Part shown: one piece after another, positions 19,707 to 30,990 of the stretch
Layout of the letters: the number at the start of each line of letters is the position of its first letter
How positions within the stretch are numbered: the first letter of the stretch is position 1
Assembly (NCBI GenBank): GCA_015680685.1
Contig: MNCI01017890.1
Location: forward strand, 44,410 to 84,700
DNA: 40,291 bases
DNA from: Gnetum montanum
Lineage: Eukaryota > Streptophyta > Gnetopsida > Gnetales > Gnetaceae
Direction of reading: 5' to 3'
Program-made: the position numbers and the translations under genes
Notes under the pieces: model-generated
What the model saw: only the letters and a program-made list of their open reading frames with translations
Database searches by the model: none
Told to the model about the DNA's origin: nothing

Positions 19707-20950
19707 GATTCTTGGTAGGATTACAACATGACTGCATATGAGCATCTTCATTCACCCCTAGTCTTGACTAGACCTTATGGCGATTCCACGTGATGCATTA
19801 ACACTGAATGCCTAGACTTTAAGCCCATAGCCTATGACACACACGTAGCATCCCTAGAGGCATCACTGGATTGGCTAGACCATCTAGTCAAAGCTCTAGA
19901 TCTAGAGGCAAGTGATGTAACCGAGGATCCCCTTGTCAAAGCCCTTGAAATAATGCATAGAGGCAAGGTGAAGACACTGAAACTTAGTTCCTTGTTAGAG
20001 CCTCAACTCACACAAAGCATCACCAAAGTCCTCAATGATAATGTTAAGGCATTTTCATGGTCCTACGAGGACATGCTAGGCCTAGACCCTTGCATAGTGC
20101 AACATAAAATTATCCTTGATCCTCGCGTATAACCAGTCAAACAAAAAGCCTACAAGGTTAAACCTAAGGTGGCGTTGGTAGTTCACAATGACATCACCAA
20201 GCTTTATAAGGCTGGTTTCATCTAGGTAGTTGACTACACATACTGGGTTTCTAACATCGTAGTTGTCCCTAAGAAAAATGAAGTATACACATTTGCATAC
20301 ACTTTCAATACCTGAATAATGCAACCATCAAAGACAATTTCCCATTACCTAGTATTGACTAACTCATCAATACTACAACTGGTCATGCCTTGTTCTCCTT
20401 CATGGATGGGTTATTAGGGTACAACCAGATTTGGATCAATCTAAAGCACCAACTCAGCACAACCTTTATGACGCCTTGGGATTTTTTTTACTACATAATG
20501 ATGCCTTTTGGACTAAAGAACGCGAAAGCAACCTACCAACATGTAATGATGTATATCTTTAGTGATTATTTGCTAAACCTACTTAATGACTATGTCAACA
20601 ACATAACTGTTAGATCCAAGGCAGCTCACAACCACGCAAATGACTTAGACCATGTACTCAAATGTTGCCTTAGACATGACCTTAGGTTAAACCCCAAGAA
20701 GTGTGTCTTCGACATTAAGACTGGTTGCATGTTAGGCTTTGTAGTATCAGAGGTAGGCATACGTGTAGACCCCGATAAGGTTAAGGCTATCATCAACTTA
20801 GCACTACTGGCAAACCTTAAGGAGCTATGCGGGTTACAAGGTAGATTGCAATTCATTTGTAGGTTTATTACAAGGTTAATTGATAAGTTGCAGCCAATGC
20901 AACATCTACTCAAAAAGGGGATCCACTTTGAGTGGATAACTCAATGCTAG
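19707..20950 (+). pseudogene. Element C reverse transcriptase, decayed
   Basis: The exon begins after TTGCAG. Its N-terminal part matches element D: LEASLDWLDHLVKALDLEAS, then KTLKLSSLLEPQLTQSITKV and AFSWSYEDMLGLDP. A palm block follows (WVSNIVVVPKKN), then a 186-codon open stretch from 20390 with FMDGLLGYNQIWINLKHQLS, MPFGLKNAKATYQ, the catalytic site and GFVVSEVGIRVDPDKVKAI. The catalytic YVDD reads YVNN (20591-20602), both Asp codons having become Asn, so the copy is dead. The RNase H connection (LLKKGIHFEW) closes the domain. Confidence 0.88.
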
Positions 20951-21400
20951 AGGCATTTGACAATCTCAAGAAGGAGCTAGCTCAACTTCCAACAATCTAC
21001 CCTCTGCAAGGAGATAAATGTTTTTACATCTACCTTGCAACCTTAGATGCATGCATCACTTCTCTACTTGGCCAAAAGTGAGACAATGGCTCAAAGGTCC
21101 CTGTTTACTACCTATGCCATGCACTAGTGGAACATGAAGCAAAATACAATGATGTGGAGAAGAACTACCTTGTCCTAGTCTTTGCATTTAAGAAGTGGAG
21201 GCATTATCTTTTCTATAGTCAGGTTCACATCATCTACAAAAGCAATGTACTCTAGGCTATTACCACAAATATCTACAAAAGTAGTTGAACTGCACAATGG
21301 AAAGCAATAACCATGGCGTTTGACTTGGACTACATAGCACAAGCATCTACTAAAGGTCAAGCAATAGCCACACAACTCACGGCTTCACCAATAGACGATC
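20951..21400 (+). pseudogene. Element C first (gypsy-type) RNase H
   Basis: Reading FDNLKKELAQLPTIYPLQGD, CFYIYLATLDACITSLL, VPVYYLCHALVEHEAKY and FKKWRHYLFYSQVHIIYKSN gives the standard post-RT RNase H. The first acidic site reads LATLDAC, shifted or altered relative to the usual D. In-frame stops occur, for example near 21080 and 21255. Confidence 0.78.
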
Positions 21401-21409
21401 AAGTAACAA

Positions 21410-21999
21410 TAGATCTGGAATTTCTAAATGAGCATGTTAATAGCATAAGCCAAGTGCCTACCAACTTTGTGGTAGTTTTACACTTCGATGATGCTTCAAT
21501 ATCACAAGGAGGTAGTGCCGCTACCATCATCACATTTCCCTCTAATAAGATCTAATCCTTCGCATATTACTTTGCATTTCCTTACACCAACAACGTAGCA
21601 AAGTATGAAGGTCTTCTTAGAGGTGTCTTAGTAGCTTGTGATCTAAGAATCCAAAACCTAGCAGTTAGAGGTAATTGATAGTTATTTGTCAACCAAGTTG
21701 TGGAGGTTTACACTTGCAAAGCACAACAATTACAATCTTATTGTGACTTGGTAAAGCATCTACTCAAGCAATTTGCAACTATAGATATCCAATATATTCC
21801 CCATAATGAGAACACCATTTCTAACATGTTAGCCATCTTAGCCTTAAGCATAGTGCCCAACATGTTTCATTCCTTACCCACTTCATTAGCCAACTGCATT
21901 GAACCTATTACTCAAACAACAAGCATTGCATCTATAGCCACAACAAGCACAGCTCATGCACAAGAGTGGTATGATGATATTAAGACATTCCTCCAATAG
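21410..21999 (+). pseudogene. Element C second (archaeal-type) RNase H and linker
   Basis: VVVLHFDDASISQGGSAATI is followed by NNVAKYEGLLRGVLVACDL, then VNQVVEVYTCKAQQLQSYCD and the C-terminal IQYIPHNENTISNMLAILAL, whose HNxxxxxMLA is the final RNase H acidic motif with Asn in place of Asp. A third-site stop (GN followed by TGA, about 21675) and a TAA at 21553 interrupt it. The extra domain marks the Tat lineage. Confidence 0.82.
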
Positions 22000-23191
22000 G
22001 GTGAGCCCCCGCAACACCTAACCACTACCCAAAAGTATGCAGTGCAAAAACTGTCATAGTAGTACATCCTTGTAGGTGATAGCACCTTATGTCGCAAATC
22101 CTATGATGGAATACTACTAACCTGTGTTAGCTATAGCAAAGTGCAAATGATTGTTAATCAAGACCACAAGGGACTGTGCGAAGGCCACATAGCACCCAGG
22201 GAAATGGTAGCAAAAATCATATGCTTAGGCTACTATTAGTCTTACATAGAGCATGATTGCATTTCCAAGGTCAAAACATGTGATGTGCATTAGTGACATG
22301 GCAACTTAATGCACGTGCCACCCACTGAACTGCATACCATGTAAATCACATGGCTATTCCAACGTTGGGGGTTGGACATCATAAGACCTATAATGCCTAA
22401 GTCTTCTACAAGACATAGCTTCATCATAACTACAACCAAATACTTTAATAAGTAGGTTGAAGCCATTTCCCTTGGGAAGATGACATCACAATAGATTTGC
22501 AAATTTATCCTTGACAACATAGCGACCCAATTTTGTCTACCCATTACTATAGTCACAGACAGTGAGCCACAATTTACCAGTTAGAAACCAGAGCCTTCTA
22601 CGAACACCTTGGCATCAAACATTTCTTTTTGTCACCATACTACCTACAAGAGAATGGCCAAGTGGAGGCTACAAAAAAAGTCATCATCAACCTTCTGAAG
22701 AAGATGCTTAGTAGCAGCAAATGACAATGGCACAAGTAGTCAGTTCACGCACTATGAGCCTATCACACAACACACAGAATAGCAACTAGTAAGACACCAT
22801 ATAGTCTTGTGTATGGGTCTAAAACAATGTTTCCTCTTGAGTTGTAGGTCCCATCACTTTGTGTGATCCTCTCAAGATTTATTGATGAGGTTCAGAATGA
22901 TGAGTTAAGAACCATTGACCTCAAATCTATAGAGGAGGAGTGCATGCAGTCACTTGATCGCATCGAGTGGTACCAAGAAAAGCAATGGCAAAAACATCAC
23001 CACAATCAGCATCAACTCCCAATCAAGAAAGGGGACCTCATGAACCCACGGACAAATTCTCAGCCAACTAGGAAGGGCCTTTCTTAGTCACAAAGGCCTA
23101 TGACAATGGAGCATTCAAGCTTGCTGATCTAGATGACAATGAGTTTGCGAACCTGATCAACCATTCATACCTCAAGCCTTACTATTCTTGA
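22000..23191 (+). pseudogene. Element C integrase, decayed
   Basis: The order is a zinc-finger region (DHKGLCEGH ... KTCDVH, about 22160-22290), then the core. The three acidic residues are visible: Asp in WGLDIIRP (22375-22377), Asp in IVTDSEPQF (22558-22560) and Glu in NGQVEATKK (22664-22666), the last in a shifted frame. The C-terminus reads GAFKLADLDDNEFANLINHS then YLKPYYS and a stop at about 23190, the usual end of Tat integrases. No chromodomain is visible. Frameshifts and stops make it inactive. Confidence 0.85.
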
Positions 23192-23204
23192 CACATAGCA
23201 TCAA

Positions 23205-23640
23205 CATAGCAAGGTAAGCATACATCCGCTACGATGTTAAACTAGCACAAAATATCTGCTATGACATTAAGCTAGCATAGAACGTCCACTACGACATTAA
23301 ACTAGCACAAAAACATCTTCTACAACATTAAATTAGCACAAAATGTCCTTGGGCTACAACATTAAACTGGTACAAAACATCCGCTACAATGTTAAACTGG
23401 CACAGAATGTCCTAGGGCTATGACATTAAATTAGCACCCATAGCATGGTCTGCTATGACCTTAAATTGGCAATCCACTATCTAATATGATGTTAAACTAG
23501 CATACAGTAGTCTGTTATGACTATAAACTAGCACATCATAGTTTGCCAAGACCTTAAATTGGGTTCACAGTCTACTAGGATCTTAAACTAGCATAGCATG
23601 CATTCTACCAAGACCTTAAACTATGTTTTTAGTTCAACAT
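23205..23640 (+). repeat. Minisatellite with TACGACATTAAACTAGCAC unit, 3' of integrase
   Basis: About 13 units of 28-36 bases follow the integrase stop directly, alternating ACAAAATGTCC and CTACGACATTAAACTAGC blocks. Later units shift to TATGACCTTAAATTGGCAATC, which is nearly identical to the copy at 19510. Tandem repeats in the 3' region are a known trait of Tat/Ogre elements. Confidence 0.85.
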
Positions 23641-24053
23641 ACATAGCTCAACACATACAATTTTGGGGACAAGTGAGTGCAAATACTCTCAACCCTTTGT
23701 CACCTACCCACACCTCTTAGGCAAGGTGGGGCGGGGCATTGTAGTTCTAGAACAAAGTTCACGATGTCATGGAAAATGCCTCTAGAACATTTGCAATGTC
23801 ATCACCCTCAACATTTTGCTGATCATCTAGAGATGCCTTTAGGCATCTTGTTGACCTTCCAAAGCTACCACCACCATCGCCAGTCATCTTGGTTGGAGCT
23901 CTCACTATCAGCATCACCTGTTGGAGTCCCAGCAGTACTGTGGCCTAGCCATAGCACTGCCATCCTCCAACCCTCATCATTGCCCAAGCTAGGAAGAACA
24001 TCCAGTAGCTTAACTTCCTTCCGAGCTACTGGGTTTCCAAGCTCTTATCCTTG
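23641..24053 (+). other. Open region after integrase with a candidate splice donor at its end
   Basis: A 126-codon open frame starts at 23677 and continues past the donor-like TTG/GTAAGT at 24054. It is Ser/Pro/His-rich (SYHHHRQSSWLELSLSASPV) and matches no family I know. Another frame here also stays largely open (RTFAMSSPSTFC, LPKLPPPSPVILVGALTISI), so the coding frame is uncertain. It could be an env-position frame or merely compositional. Confidence 0.35.
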
Positions 24054-24285
24054 GTAAGTCCTGAGCACTTGCATCGCCAACACCCTCAACTACTTGGGTG
24101 CTTGCTTCCAATGTGGCTACTAGAGCTTCTGTAGCCTACTAGCACTAGCCTTTCTACTTTGGACACTACATGCACCCACAACTAACACAACACTCATGCC
24201 CCTTGTAGTTCCCTCATAACCAAGAGTTCACTCTCATCTCACATAGTATGGTTATTTTCTTATTTTCTCTATGTTATGTTTGCAG
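24054..24285 (+). other. Candidate short intron in the 3' region of element C
   Basis: The sequence starts GTAAGTCCTG and ends TTTTCTCTATGTTATGTTTGCAG, a strong donor and a good pyrimidine tract plus acceptor, 232 bases apart. A similar TTATGTTTGCATAATTTCTT word occurs at 13955-13975 near the start of the large intron. Confidence 0.4.
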
Positions 24286-25120
24286 GACAAAGCCCTAATG
24301 ACAATCATTCAGAGATGTGTTTCACTACAGTGATAAGTCACCACATTGCTCTGATGTGCCCACTTTGACTCTTCAAGCTACTTAAGAGTGCACACCCCTT
24401 TTACCCTGCCATAGCCCATTCACATTTACCCCTTCTTTTACATCACACCTTCCAAACTTTCCTAGCAAGCTTCTTTGATGCACAAGGCATCCTTCTTTCA
24501 ATTAGTTATAGAACCCATGCCAGACATAACACAACTTGTCCCATAAGAAGCCTTTGTAAGTTGGTCAAAGCCTAAGCAAATGTAACACAACTCATCTAGG
24601 GGAGGAAACACCTATCCTATAGAAGTGACACAGTTTCCTCTAAGAAAATCCTATTGAATGGCACGTAGTCTACCCAACAACAAACATTTTCCATTCTAAA
24701 AAAGAAAAGAAGAAGAAGAAAAACAAAACAAAAAAAGAAAGAAAATGGTACAAAACAAGTACCCAAGCAAAAATAGCAAATCTATTCTTTTGCAAGCCTT
24801 GCATTGACTATCTTACAAGCACTCCGATGAGAGGTCAAAATTTTAGGGGTAAGCCATCTTCGTATGGTGACTTCCTCACAAGCACTCCGACGAGAGATCA
24901 TGGTTTGGTGACAAGCTATCATGGCACAATGGGCATTCCTTCCACTTGTTATCCCTTGGTCCATCTCCTTAACTTGCTCCCTACCATACTTTATTCCTTT
25001 AGCACTCTTGAGCATGATAAAGCATTATTTAATCGAGTACTGATGAGCATTGTTGGTGTCATGTTTGCCATGGTTTTTCATATTCTTTGTCTATGTCTCT
25101 CAGGCCACTCCTCTAGACAT
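24286..25120 (+). other. 3' untranslated region of element C
   Basis: Noncoding. It holds a purine-rich A/G tract (24697-24748) and a direct repeat of about 65 bases around ACAAGCACTCCGAYGAGAG (24818 and 24880). The open frame at 24827-25237 crosses into the LTR and is not credible as a gene. Confidence 0.5.
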
Positions 25121-25122
25121 CA

Positions 25123-25137
25123 ACAAAGAGGGGCCAA
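25123..25137 (+). other. Polypurine tract of element C
   Basis: CAAAGAGGGGCCAA lies directly before the TG of the right LTR, where plus-strand priming is expected. Confidence 0.7.
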
Positions 25138-26920
25138 TGAAACACCATCAATTTCAAGCTTTAGCACTTTAACTACAAATTTTTCTAAGTGTCAAAACTT
25201 GGCAAATTCTTCTAAGTGTTTGTGCTACACTCCCTAGTGTAGCATGTATCACAAGGCTTGTTTTGCCAAATTTTCTAAGTGTTAATAGCAATTGCATAAA
25301 ACTTTTTCTAAGTGTTGTGCTACACTCTCACCCTGCCTACTACACTCTAGAGCATAGCCAGTGTAGAACACATTTCTATGGCCAGTTTGCTCAAGTGCCA
25401 AGCTAGAAATTGTTAAGATGGCTTGGGATGGAAAAAATAATTTGGCAAAATTTCTAACTCCTAAGGTTGCTATGCTCTAGAGCATAGCCAGTGTAGCACA
25501 TATTCTAGTGGCCAATTTTGCCTACGTGTTAAGCAAGAAGCTATTAAGCCAGCTCAGCATGGAAGAGGCATTTGGCAAATTTTCTGACTCTTGAGGCTAC
25601 CCCTCCTACTATGCCTTAGAGCATAGCCAATGTAGCATAAAGGAAAATTGTAGATTTTGTCAAATTTTTCTAAGTATCCCTACTACAAGCATAGCCAGTG
25701 TTAGACATCTAATTTTACAAAATTTGACTAAGTGTTGTGCTATGCTCTAGAGCATAGCTAGTGTAGCACTACAAAGAAGCCTTCGGCAGTTGTCAAAAGC
25801 CTCCAGAGCTCAGCATTAGCCTTCATCTTAGCTTTGATATTCCTCTGGCAAGCAAGATAAGCAATTTGTATCTCTTTTGCACCCCCTATTAGTCCCCCAA
25901 ATTATACCTATGCTTGACCCTACTTAAAAAAGGGGAAGATGTAGTCTAGAGAGTAGCCTCCAAGTTGCACTATTTATAGGTACATTGTGGTCATTCAAAC
26001 TCTAGCACATGCAGTCTTGGTAGTGTAGTCATAGTTCAATAGCCTCTAAGGATCCGTTGTAGCACATTAGAGTGTAACACTTGCTACTCCCATGAGATTG
26101 TAGCTGGGTCTAGCATAGCCCCACCTACCCTCATGCCATGTGGCACCCGATCCACATTTCACACTAACCCTAACCCTATAAATACCCCTATGCTCAATAT
26201 TTTAGGGGTTCAAAAATCAAAAAGGGAATTGGGCATTTTGAGCATCCTTTGGCACTCTTGCACCCAAGCACACTCAGCACCTTGGCACACTCTAGGATCC
26301 TATTGGATCATTAGTGCACACTGTCCAACACGTAATTTACCTTTTTGCCCATGGAACACCATAGTAGCCAACCCAGTAGGTTCAGTCCCCATGGCAACTA
26401 TCAGTTTCACAGCCTGGATGCCCCAGAGACTATGACTACACTGCTATGCTCCCACTGTGCCTATTGTACACTATGTACCTTTTGAGATCCTTTTCGAGTT
26501 AACTATGCTTCCATTTGGGGCGGTGTTCCATTTCTCTCTCCCATTTCTAGCATTTTCTCATCACGTTATACAATGCTCAGGAAATAGTCTCTGCGGGTTG
26601 ACATTCTCATTTCAATCAAAACCCTTGACTAAACTCCCCCTCCCCCTCCCCCCCATTTCGTGGCTATGCTCTATACTTAACACTACTTTGACACTTAGTA
26701 CCATTTCCCGTCACTTGCATTTACATTTTAGCTAACCACGCCAACCGTCGGTTGCACCCACCACCCTGATTACAATCAACAAAGTTCCTATTTGATTTAC
26801 AAGACCATTTAGGGTGCTCCACCTCTATTTTCAGCAAGGCCCTCCTAGATAGGCATGGTTAAGGTTGTGCATCCATTGATCCCTCAGTGATTCAAGCCAC
26901 CAACATTTTTAGTCATTACA
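25138..26920 (+). repeat. 3' LTR of element C
   Basis: The LTR starts TGAAACACCA and ends CATTACA. It aligns along its whole length with 7877-9698. The TATA box is at 26177-26184 and the palindrome series at 25340-25765. Deletions relative to the left LTR occur around 25465 (part of a palindrome unit) and 26565. Confidence 0.92.
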
Positions 26921-26925
26921 AGCAC
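26921..26925. repeat. Target site duplication of element C, right copy
   Basis: AGCAC, identical to 7872-7876. Confidence 0.9.
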
Positions 26926-28200
26926 CAAACTAGATGATGCAAACTATCTAGGTTATTGGAACCAAATAGATGCCTATGGATATGGAGTTTATATTGAAGG
27001 TAACCAAAAATTATGCAAGTGGATCCTCCTCAAAGTAGACTTATGCCTAAAGATGCCCATGAAGAACCTCATCACAAAGAGTTCGTAGGAACCTTGGATG
27101 ATGAATGGTGGTTCAAGTTAGACACCATACCCACATAATGGATTATCTTAGGATTATGTAATCTACAAAATAAGACTAACAACTAATCATGGCATGGGGC
27201 AGTGACATAAGAAAATGGAGTGCTAGAATGGTAGAGAGAGATCAGTAGAGAAAAATCTGTATCATAGCTTCATGAGATCCTTGGTAAAATGTATGATTAG
27301 GATGATCTAATACAGTCTATTATGAGTCTAGACCAAGTCCATACCAATTTTAGTAGCCTTGCATTTATGTATTCCTCATCTCCTACCATCATGAGTTAAT
27401 GACAACAACAAAGAATAATCATCACTTCAACAAAAGAAGAAAAGAAAAGAAGAAAGTAGTTAGAGAGTATTTAGGAAGAAATTTGAACCTTAGATAGAGG
27501 GGTGCCTTCAGGCATGGATGACATGTCTTTCTAGCCCCATAACCATTGCTTGTATTAGAAGATATCTTCAAAGAGATGTGCTTTGAATTCTCATTATTTT
27601 TTTTAAAAAACCACATCTTACACGAACATACTTCCTTTATGGTTGACATGAGGAGTAATGATATACCCATGAGGAGCCATAGAACTTAGGAGAGAAGTTG
27701 AGAAGAAAATGCAATAAGTCCTCTTGAGGCTACACCATTTTTCATTCCCTCTTGGTCCTTTCCTAGTTGATTGGAAAATAAGATCAAATATTACTTTTAG
27801 TTTTCATCTGAAAGAACCATTGTGTTGTCAGGATATAGATCTTCTTATAAGATAGATGGAATGAATGGATGTCATAAGCTCACTACCTAGTACCACTAAA
27901 AAATTGATAAATTATTAGTATATAGCATAATCCAAGGATAAAATTGGCCTAAATAAGGAACTTTAATCTTAATAGCTACATTCAATAATCATCAAAGTTT
28001 GTAGTAGCCATGAAATAAAATTAGAGATTGTCAATTAACAAAATAAAAGTAATAATAAAAGCCAAAGAAAAAAGCAAAAAGAACAAGAGAAAAATAAATA
28101 GAATAAACATTAAAATACAAAGAACATGAATAACATATAGAGAATGATGTCAAAGAAAAGAAAATAAAAAAATTGTTTCATCATTGTCAAGGTACTAGGG
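26926..28200 (-). other. 3' region of element E after integrase
   Basis: No clear sense-strand coding signal remains. Two blocks match the interior of element B on the same strand: 27425-27480 against 40020-40080, and 27535-27600 against 40095-40155 (ATAACCAxTGCTTG, GTGCTTTGAATxCTCA). The plus strand of 26926-27400 reads with few stops (EFVGTLDDEWWFKLDTIPT, SLDQVHTNFSSLAFMYSSS), but I recognise no family. E's 3' LTR is not found; element C interrupts this region. Confidence 0.5.
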
Positions 28201-28209
28201 TGGATGTTT

Positions 28210-29480
28210 ATCTCCCCCACAACTAAGTTGGAAGAATGAGATTCAAAAAATGAAGTGAGCTTGTTCTTAATTTAAGGTGTTAGTGTTGTAGTTGGTTACT
28301 TGGGAGTTGTTGAATGTTGAACAACATGTGCTTCAAAGGTCTTTTTGGGTGGTAAATTATCATAGCTTTAGAAGGAAAAGTTGAGTGTAAAATATATGAT
28401 CCTTCTCATAATATTTGAAACTTGGTTCATTATGGCACATGCATGGGATTCTAACAAAGAACTTTATCTCATGGTTTGAATTCAACTTTCCATATAGGGA
28501 CATTGTGGTATTGTTTATTATATTTCTTATGCACTTCATTCATCATAATAACTACTCTACTATTTTTGTCTCACACATTGAGTGTCATGAGTCTTTCTTT
28601 TAATGCTAGATTAATGTCTAAGTTAAGCTCACATGTAGTTGTAAGTGTACTAAGTTCAATTTGAATTAGAAGTTTGGGTAACTTTCTGTACAGTAACTTG
28701 TAAGGAGAGTAGCCTATAGGAAGTTTCCATGTTGAGAAATACACCTAGAGGGCATCGTTGAGTTTAGTACTCTAGCCTTTTCTATATCTACTAATGGTTT
28801 ATGTCAGGATTTGAGTAATCTCTCTATTAGTTACTTTAGCTTAACCATTGGCTTGAGAATGGTAGAATGTTATAAGTTTATGTTGCACCCCCAAGCATTA
28901 CATTAACTTAAAAAAGATAGCTCTTATGAAGTGCGTTTCATTTTTAGAAATTAGTACTCTAGGCATACCAAACTTTTTTACCACTTGCTACTCAAAAAAT
29001 TGAACTACAGTAGTAGAGGTATAGTTAGAAATGACTGCAACTTCAATCCATCTTCTATAGTAGTCAATAGCAATAATCATATCAAGCTTTCCATTGGACA
29101 TGGAAGTGATGGTTTCGTGAAGTCAATTTCCCAAAGGTTGAAAGGATTCACTAGTTAAATCCACCATTGGGATCCTTCCATCTTGATTATCATTCCTTCA
29201 TCTTGTTAGCATCATTCACATAAACAAGTAAAGTGGTGAGCATCCTTGAAGATCATTAGCCAAAAACACCTTGCCATCAGGATATTTATGGTCATTCTTC
29301 TTCTTGCATAGTGGCCCTCACAAGGGCCCTCATGAGCATCTTAGAGGACTCTTAGTTGATCTATATCATGTACACACCATCGTACCAAGATATCAACATA
29401 AACCTTGTAGAGGTTATCCTCTATCTTTATGTAGTACTTGACCTAGTAGAGAAACTAGCATTTCTTCCTATGATCCCATT
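28210..29480 (-). pseudogene. Element E integrase (Athila-like), decayed
   Basis: The minus strand reads WEIDFTKP (about 29130), LDMIIAIDYYRRWIEVAVIS, VQFFE, KKFGMPRVLISKNETHF and HKLITFYHSQANGQAKVTNR, then KLPIGYSPYKLLYRK. This is the gypsy integrase core in order. The second catalytic Asp (expected in the ISDN-type motif) reads Lys, and the Glu of the third motif reads Lys (GQAKVTNR), so activity is lost. Frameshifts and stops occur. The preceding zinc-finger part is barely visible. Confidence 0.8.
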
Positions 29481-29599
29481 TGCTAGGAGTCTCCTATGTC
29501 CTATGTAAGTAGACATGAGAGATATTCATCATGCCAATTTGTAACCCTTGGTGTTTGAACTTTAATTGCCTTAGCAAAGAGAAGCTCATATAGAAATTG

Positions 29600-30120
29600 G
29601 TCAAAAAAGGACTCTTCATCATCATTGTTATCTCATCTTAACCAAGATAGATAGTCTCCAACTACATTTTTGATTTCCTTTCTATCCACCATTGTTAGAT
29701 CAAACTCCTATAAGTTACAAGCCACTGTATAACACAAGGGCTTACCATTGGCTTGTTTATTAGTAAGTAAATTGCATTATGATTAATGTGCACAAAAATT
29801 AGATATCTAAGCATATAATGCCTAAATTTTTCTAGAGCATATACCACCACCATGAGTTCCTTTTGTGTAGTGGTGTAATTAAGTTATGCACCTACAATGC
29901 TCCTGCTTGCATAATGAATGTAATATAAATGTTTCTAATCATCTATTTTTATAAGCATTACTTCCAATGCATAGTTATATATGTCTATCATGATGTGAAA
30001 GGGTTTGAACTAATCAAAAGCACATAGAATTAGTGTTTCTATGAGCTTCTAATTTAGGTGCTAGAATTCTTATTTACATTCCAAGGTCCATTCAAATGTT
30101 GCATCCTTCTTGGTAAGTTG
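29600..30120 (-). pseudogene. Element E RNase H
   Basis: After the RT end (AKPLIQLTKKDATFEW) the minus strand gives FHIMIDIYNYALEVMLIK, HYASRSI, then LNYTTTQKELMVVVYALEKF and RHYMLRYLIFVHINHNAIYL, the usual single gypsy RNase H. There is no second RNase H, which separates E from C and D. Stops occur between the blocks. Confidence 0.8.
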
Positions 30121-30990
30121 AATCAGTGGCTTGGCAATTTTGGAGAAGATTTCCATAAAATACCTGTAGTAACCGATATGGCCAAGGAATGACCTCACAT
30201 ATTTAACTACTTGAGGTTCTTTGGTGATTCCTTGGATAATCCTTATCTTTTTAGGGTCTACCTCAATTTCATTTCCTAAAATTCTATGTTCCAACACAAT
30301 GCACTCTTTAACCATCAAATGCCTCTTCTACCACTTGAATTGTAGGTTCATCTCCACACACCATTTCAGCACTTGCTCAAGATGGTCAAATGCTTGTTCA
30401 AAATTAGCACCATATATGGAGAAGTCATCCATGAAGACTTCAAAACCACTACCAATCTACTACTATAAGATACTTAAGAGTAGGCACTAAAAGATTATAG
30501 GAGCATTGCTTAGGCTAAAAGGCATCTTCTTGTATGAAAAACTCCCCCAGGGACTTGTGAAAGTTATTTTTGCCTAATCTTCTAGGATGATTTGTACTTG
30601 ATTGTATCCATTGTACTCATTTAGAAAATTGTAATAGTTATGTCATGTAATTACGCTCAACACTTGATTCACAAATGGTAACAGAAAATGATCCTTGAAC
30701 ATAGCCATGTTCAACACCCTAAATTTTATACAAACTCTTTACTATCCATCTTTCTTTGGTACAATAATGAGTGGAATTATTGACTTACTATATACCACTA
30801 AATAGATGAATCCTTCTTTGAGAAGTTTTTCAACTTCATTTTTAACAGCTTTTTTCAACTTTGAATTTAATCTTCTTTGTGGTTGCCTCTTGGATTTGAT
30901 GGTAGAGTCTATGTAGATTCGATGTTGGCATATGTATGGATTTATTCCTATTAATTTATCATATGATCAAGCAAAGGTTGTTGGCCATCT
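30070..30990 (-). pseudogene. Element E reverse transcriptase (Athila-like), decayed
   Basis: The minus strand reads KNEVEKLLKEGFIYLV (about 30840), IIPLIIVPKKDGQ, RVCIKFRVLN and, after frame changes, the catalytic block VLKVFMDDFSIYGANFEQAF (30421-30437 for FMDD, intact). It continues with HLEQVLKWCVEMNLQF, LMVKECIVLEHRILGNEIEV and VRSFLGHIGYYRYFMEIFSK. The FMDDFS and IVLxHxI wording is typical of Athila RTs. Element F interrupts the same element further upstream. Confidence 0.88.

Larger units (their letters stand above)
7877..26920 (+). mobile_element. Element C: complete 19-kb Tat/Ogre-like LTR retrotransposon
   Basis: Two direct LTRs (7877-9698 and 25138-26920) flank gag, protease, an intron-like region, RT, two RNase H domains and integrase, all on the plus strand, and AGCAC is duplicated outside. 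The gag type, dual RNase H, RT-before-integrase order and large size with a spliced interior match the Tat/Ogre lineage. The LTRs are about 85% alike by eye, mostly differing by transitions, so the insertion is old. All coding parts carry stops. Unusual are the antisense gene in the intron-like region and the same minisatellite at three places. Confidence 0.93.

Noticed and set aside
23205-23640. CRISPR-like array of short repeats
   Set aside because: Units are degenerate, have no distinct spacers, vary in length and occur in a plant retrotransposon 3' region. It is a minisatellite.
24827-25237. 136-codon plus-strand gene
   Set aside because: It crosses the polypurine tract and the LTR boundary at 25138, which no retroelement gene would do, and has no motif.
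26926-27400. Plus-strand copia-type gag start (LDDANYLGYWNQIDAYGYG)
   Set aside because: The resemblance is limited to a few residues, and the segment directly adjoins E's 3' region that matches element B, so it is better explained as Athila-like 3' sequence.
28415-28664. Small plus-strand hydrophobic frames
   Set aside because: They are antisense shadows of E's integrase C-terminal region.
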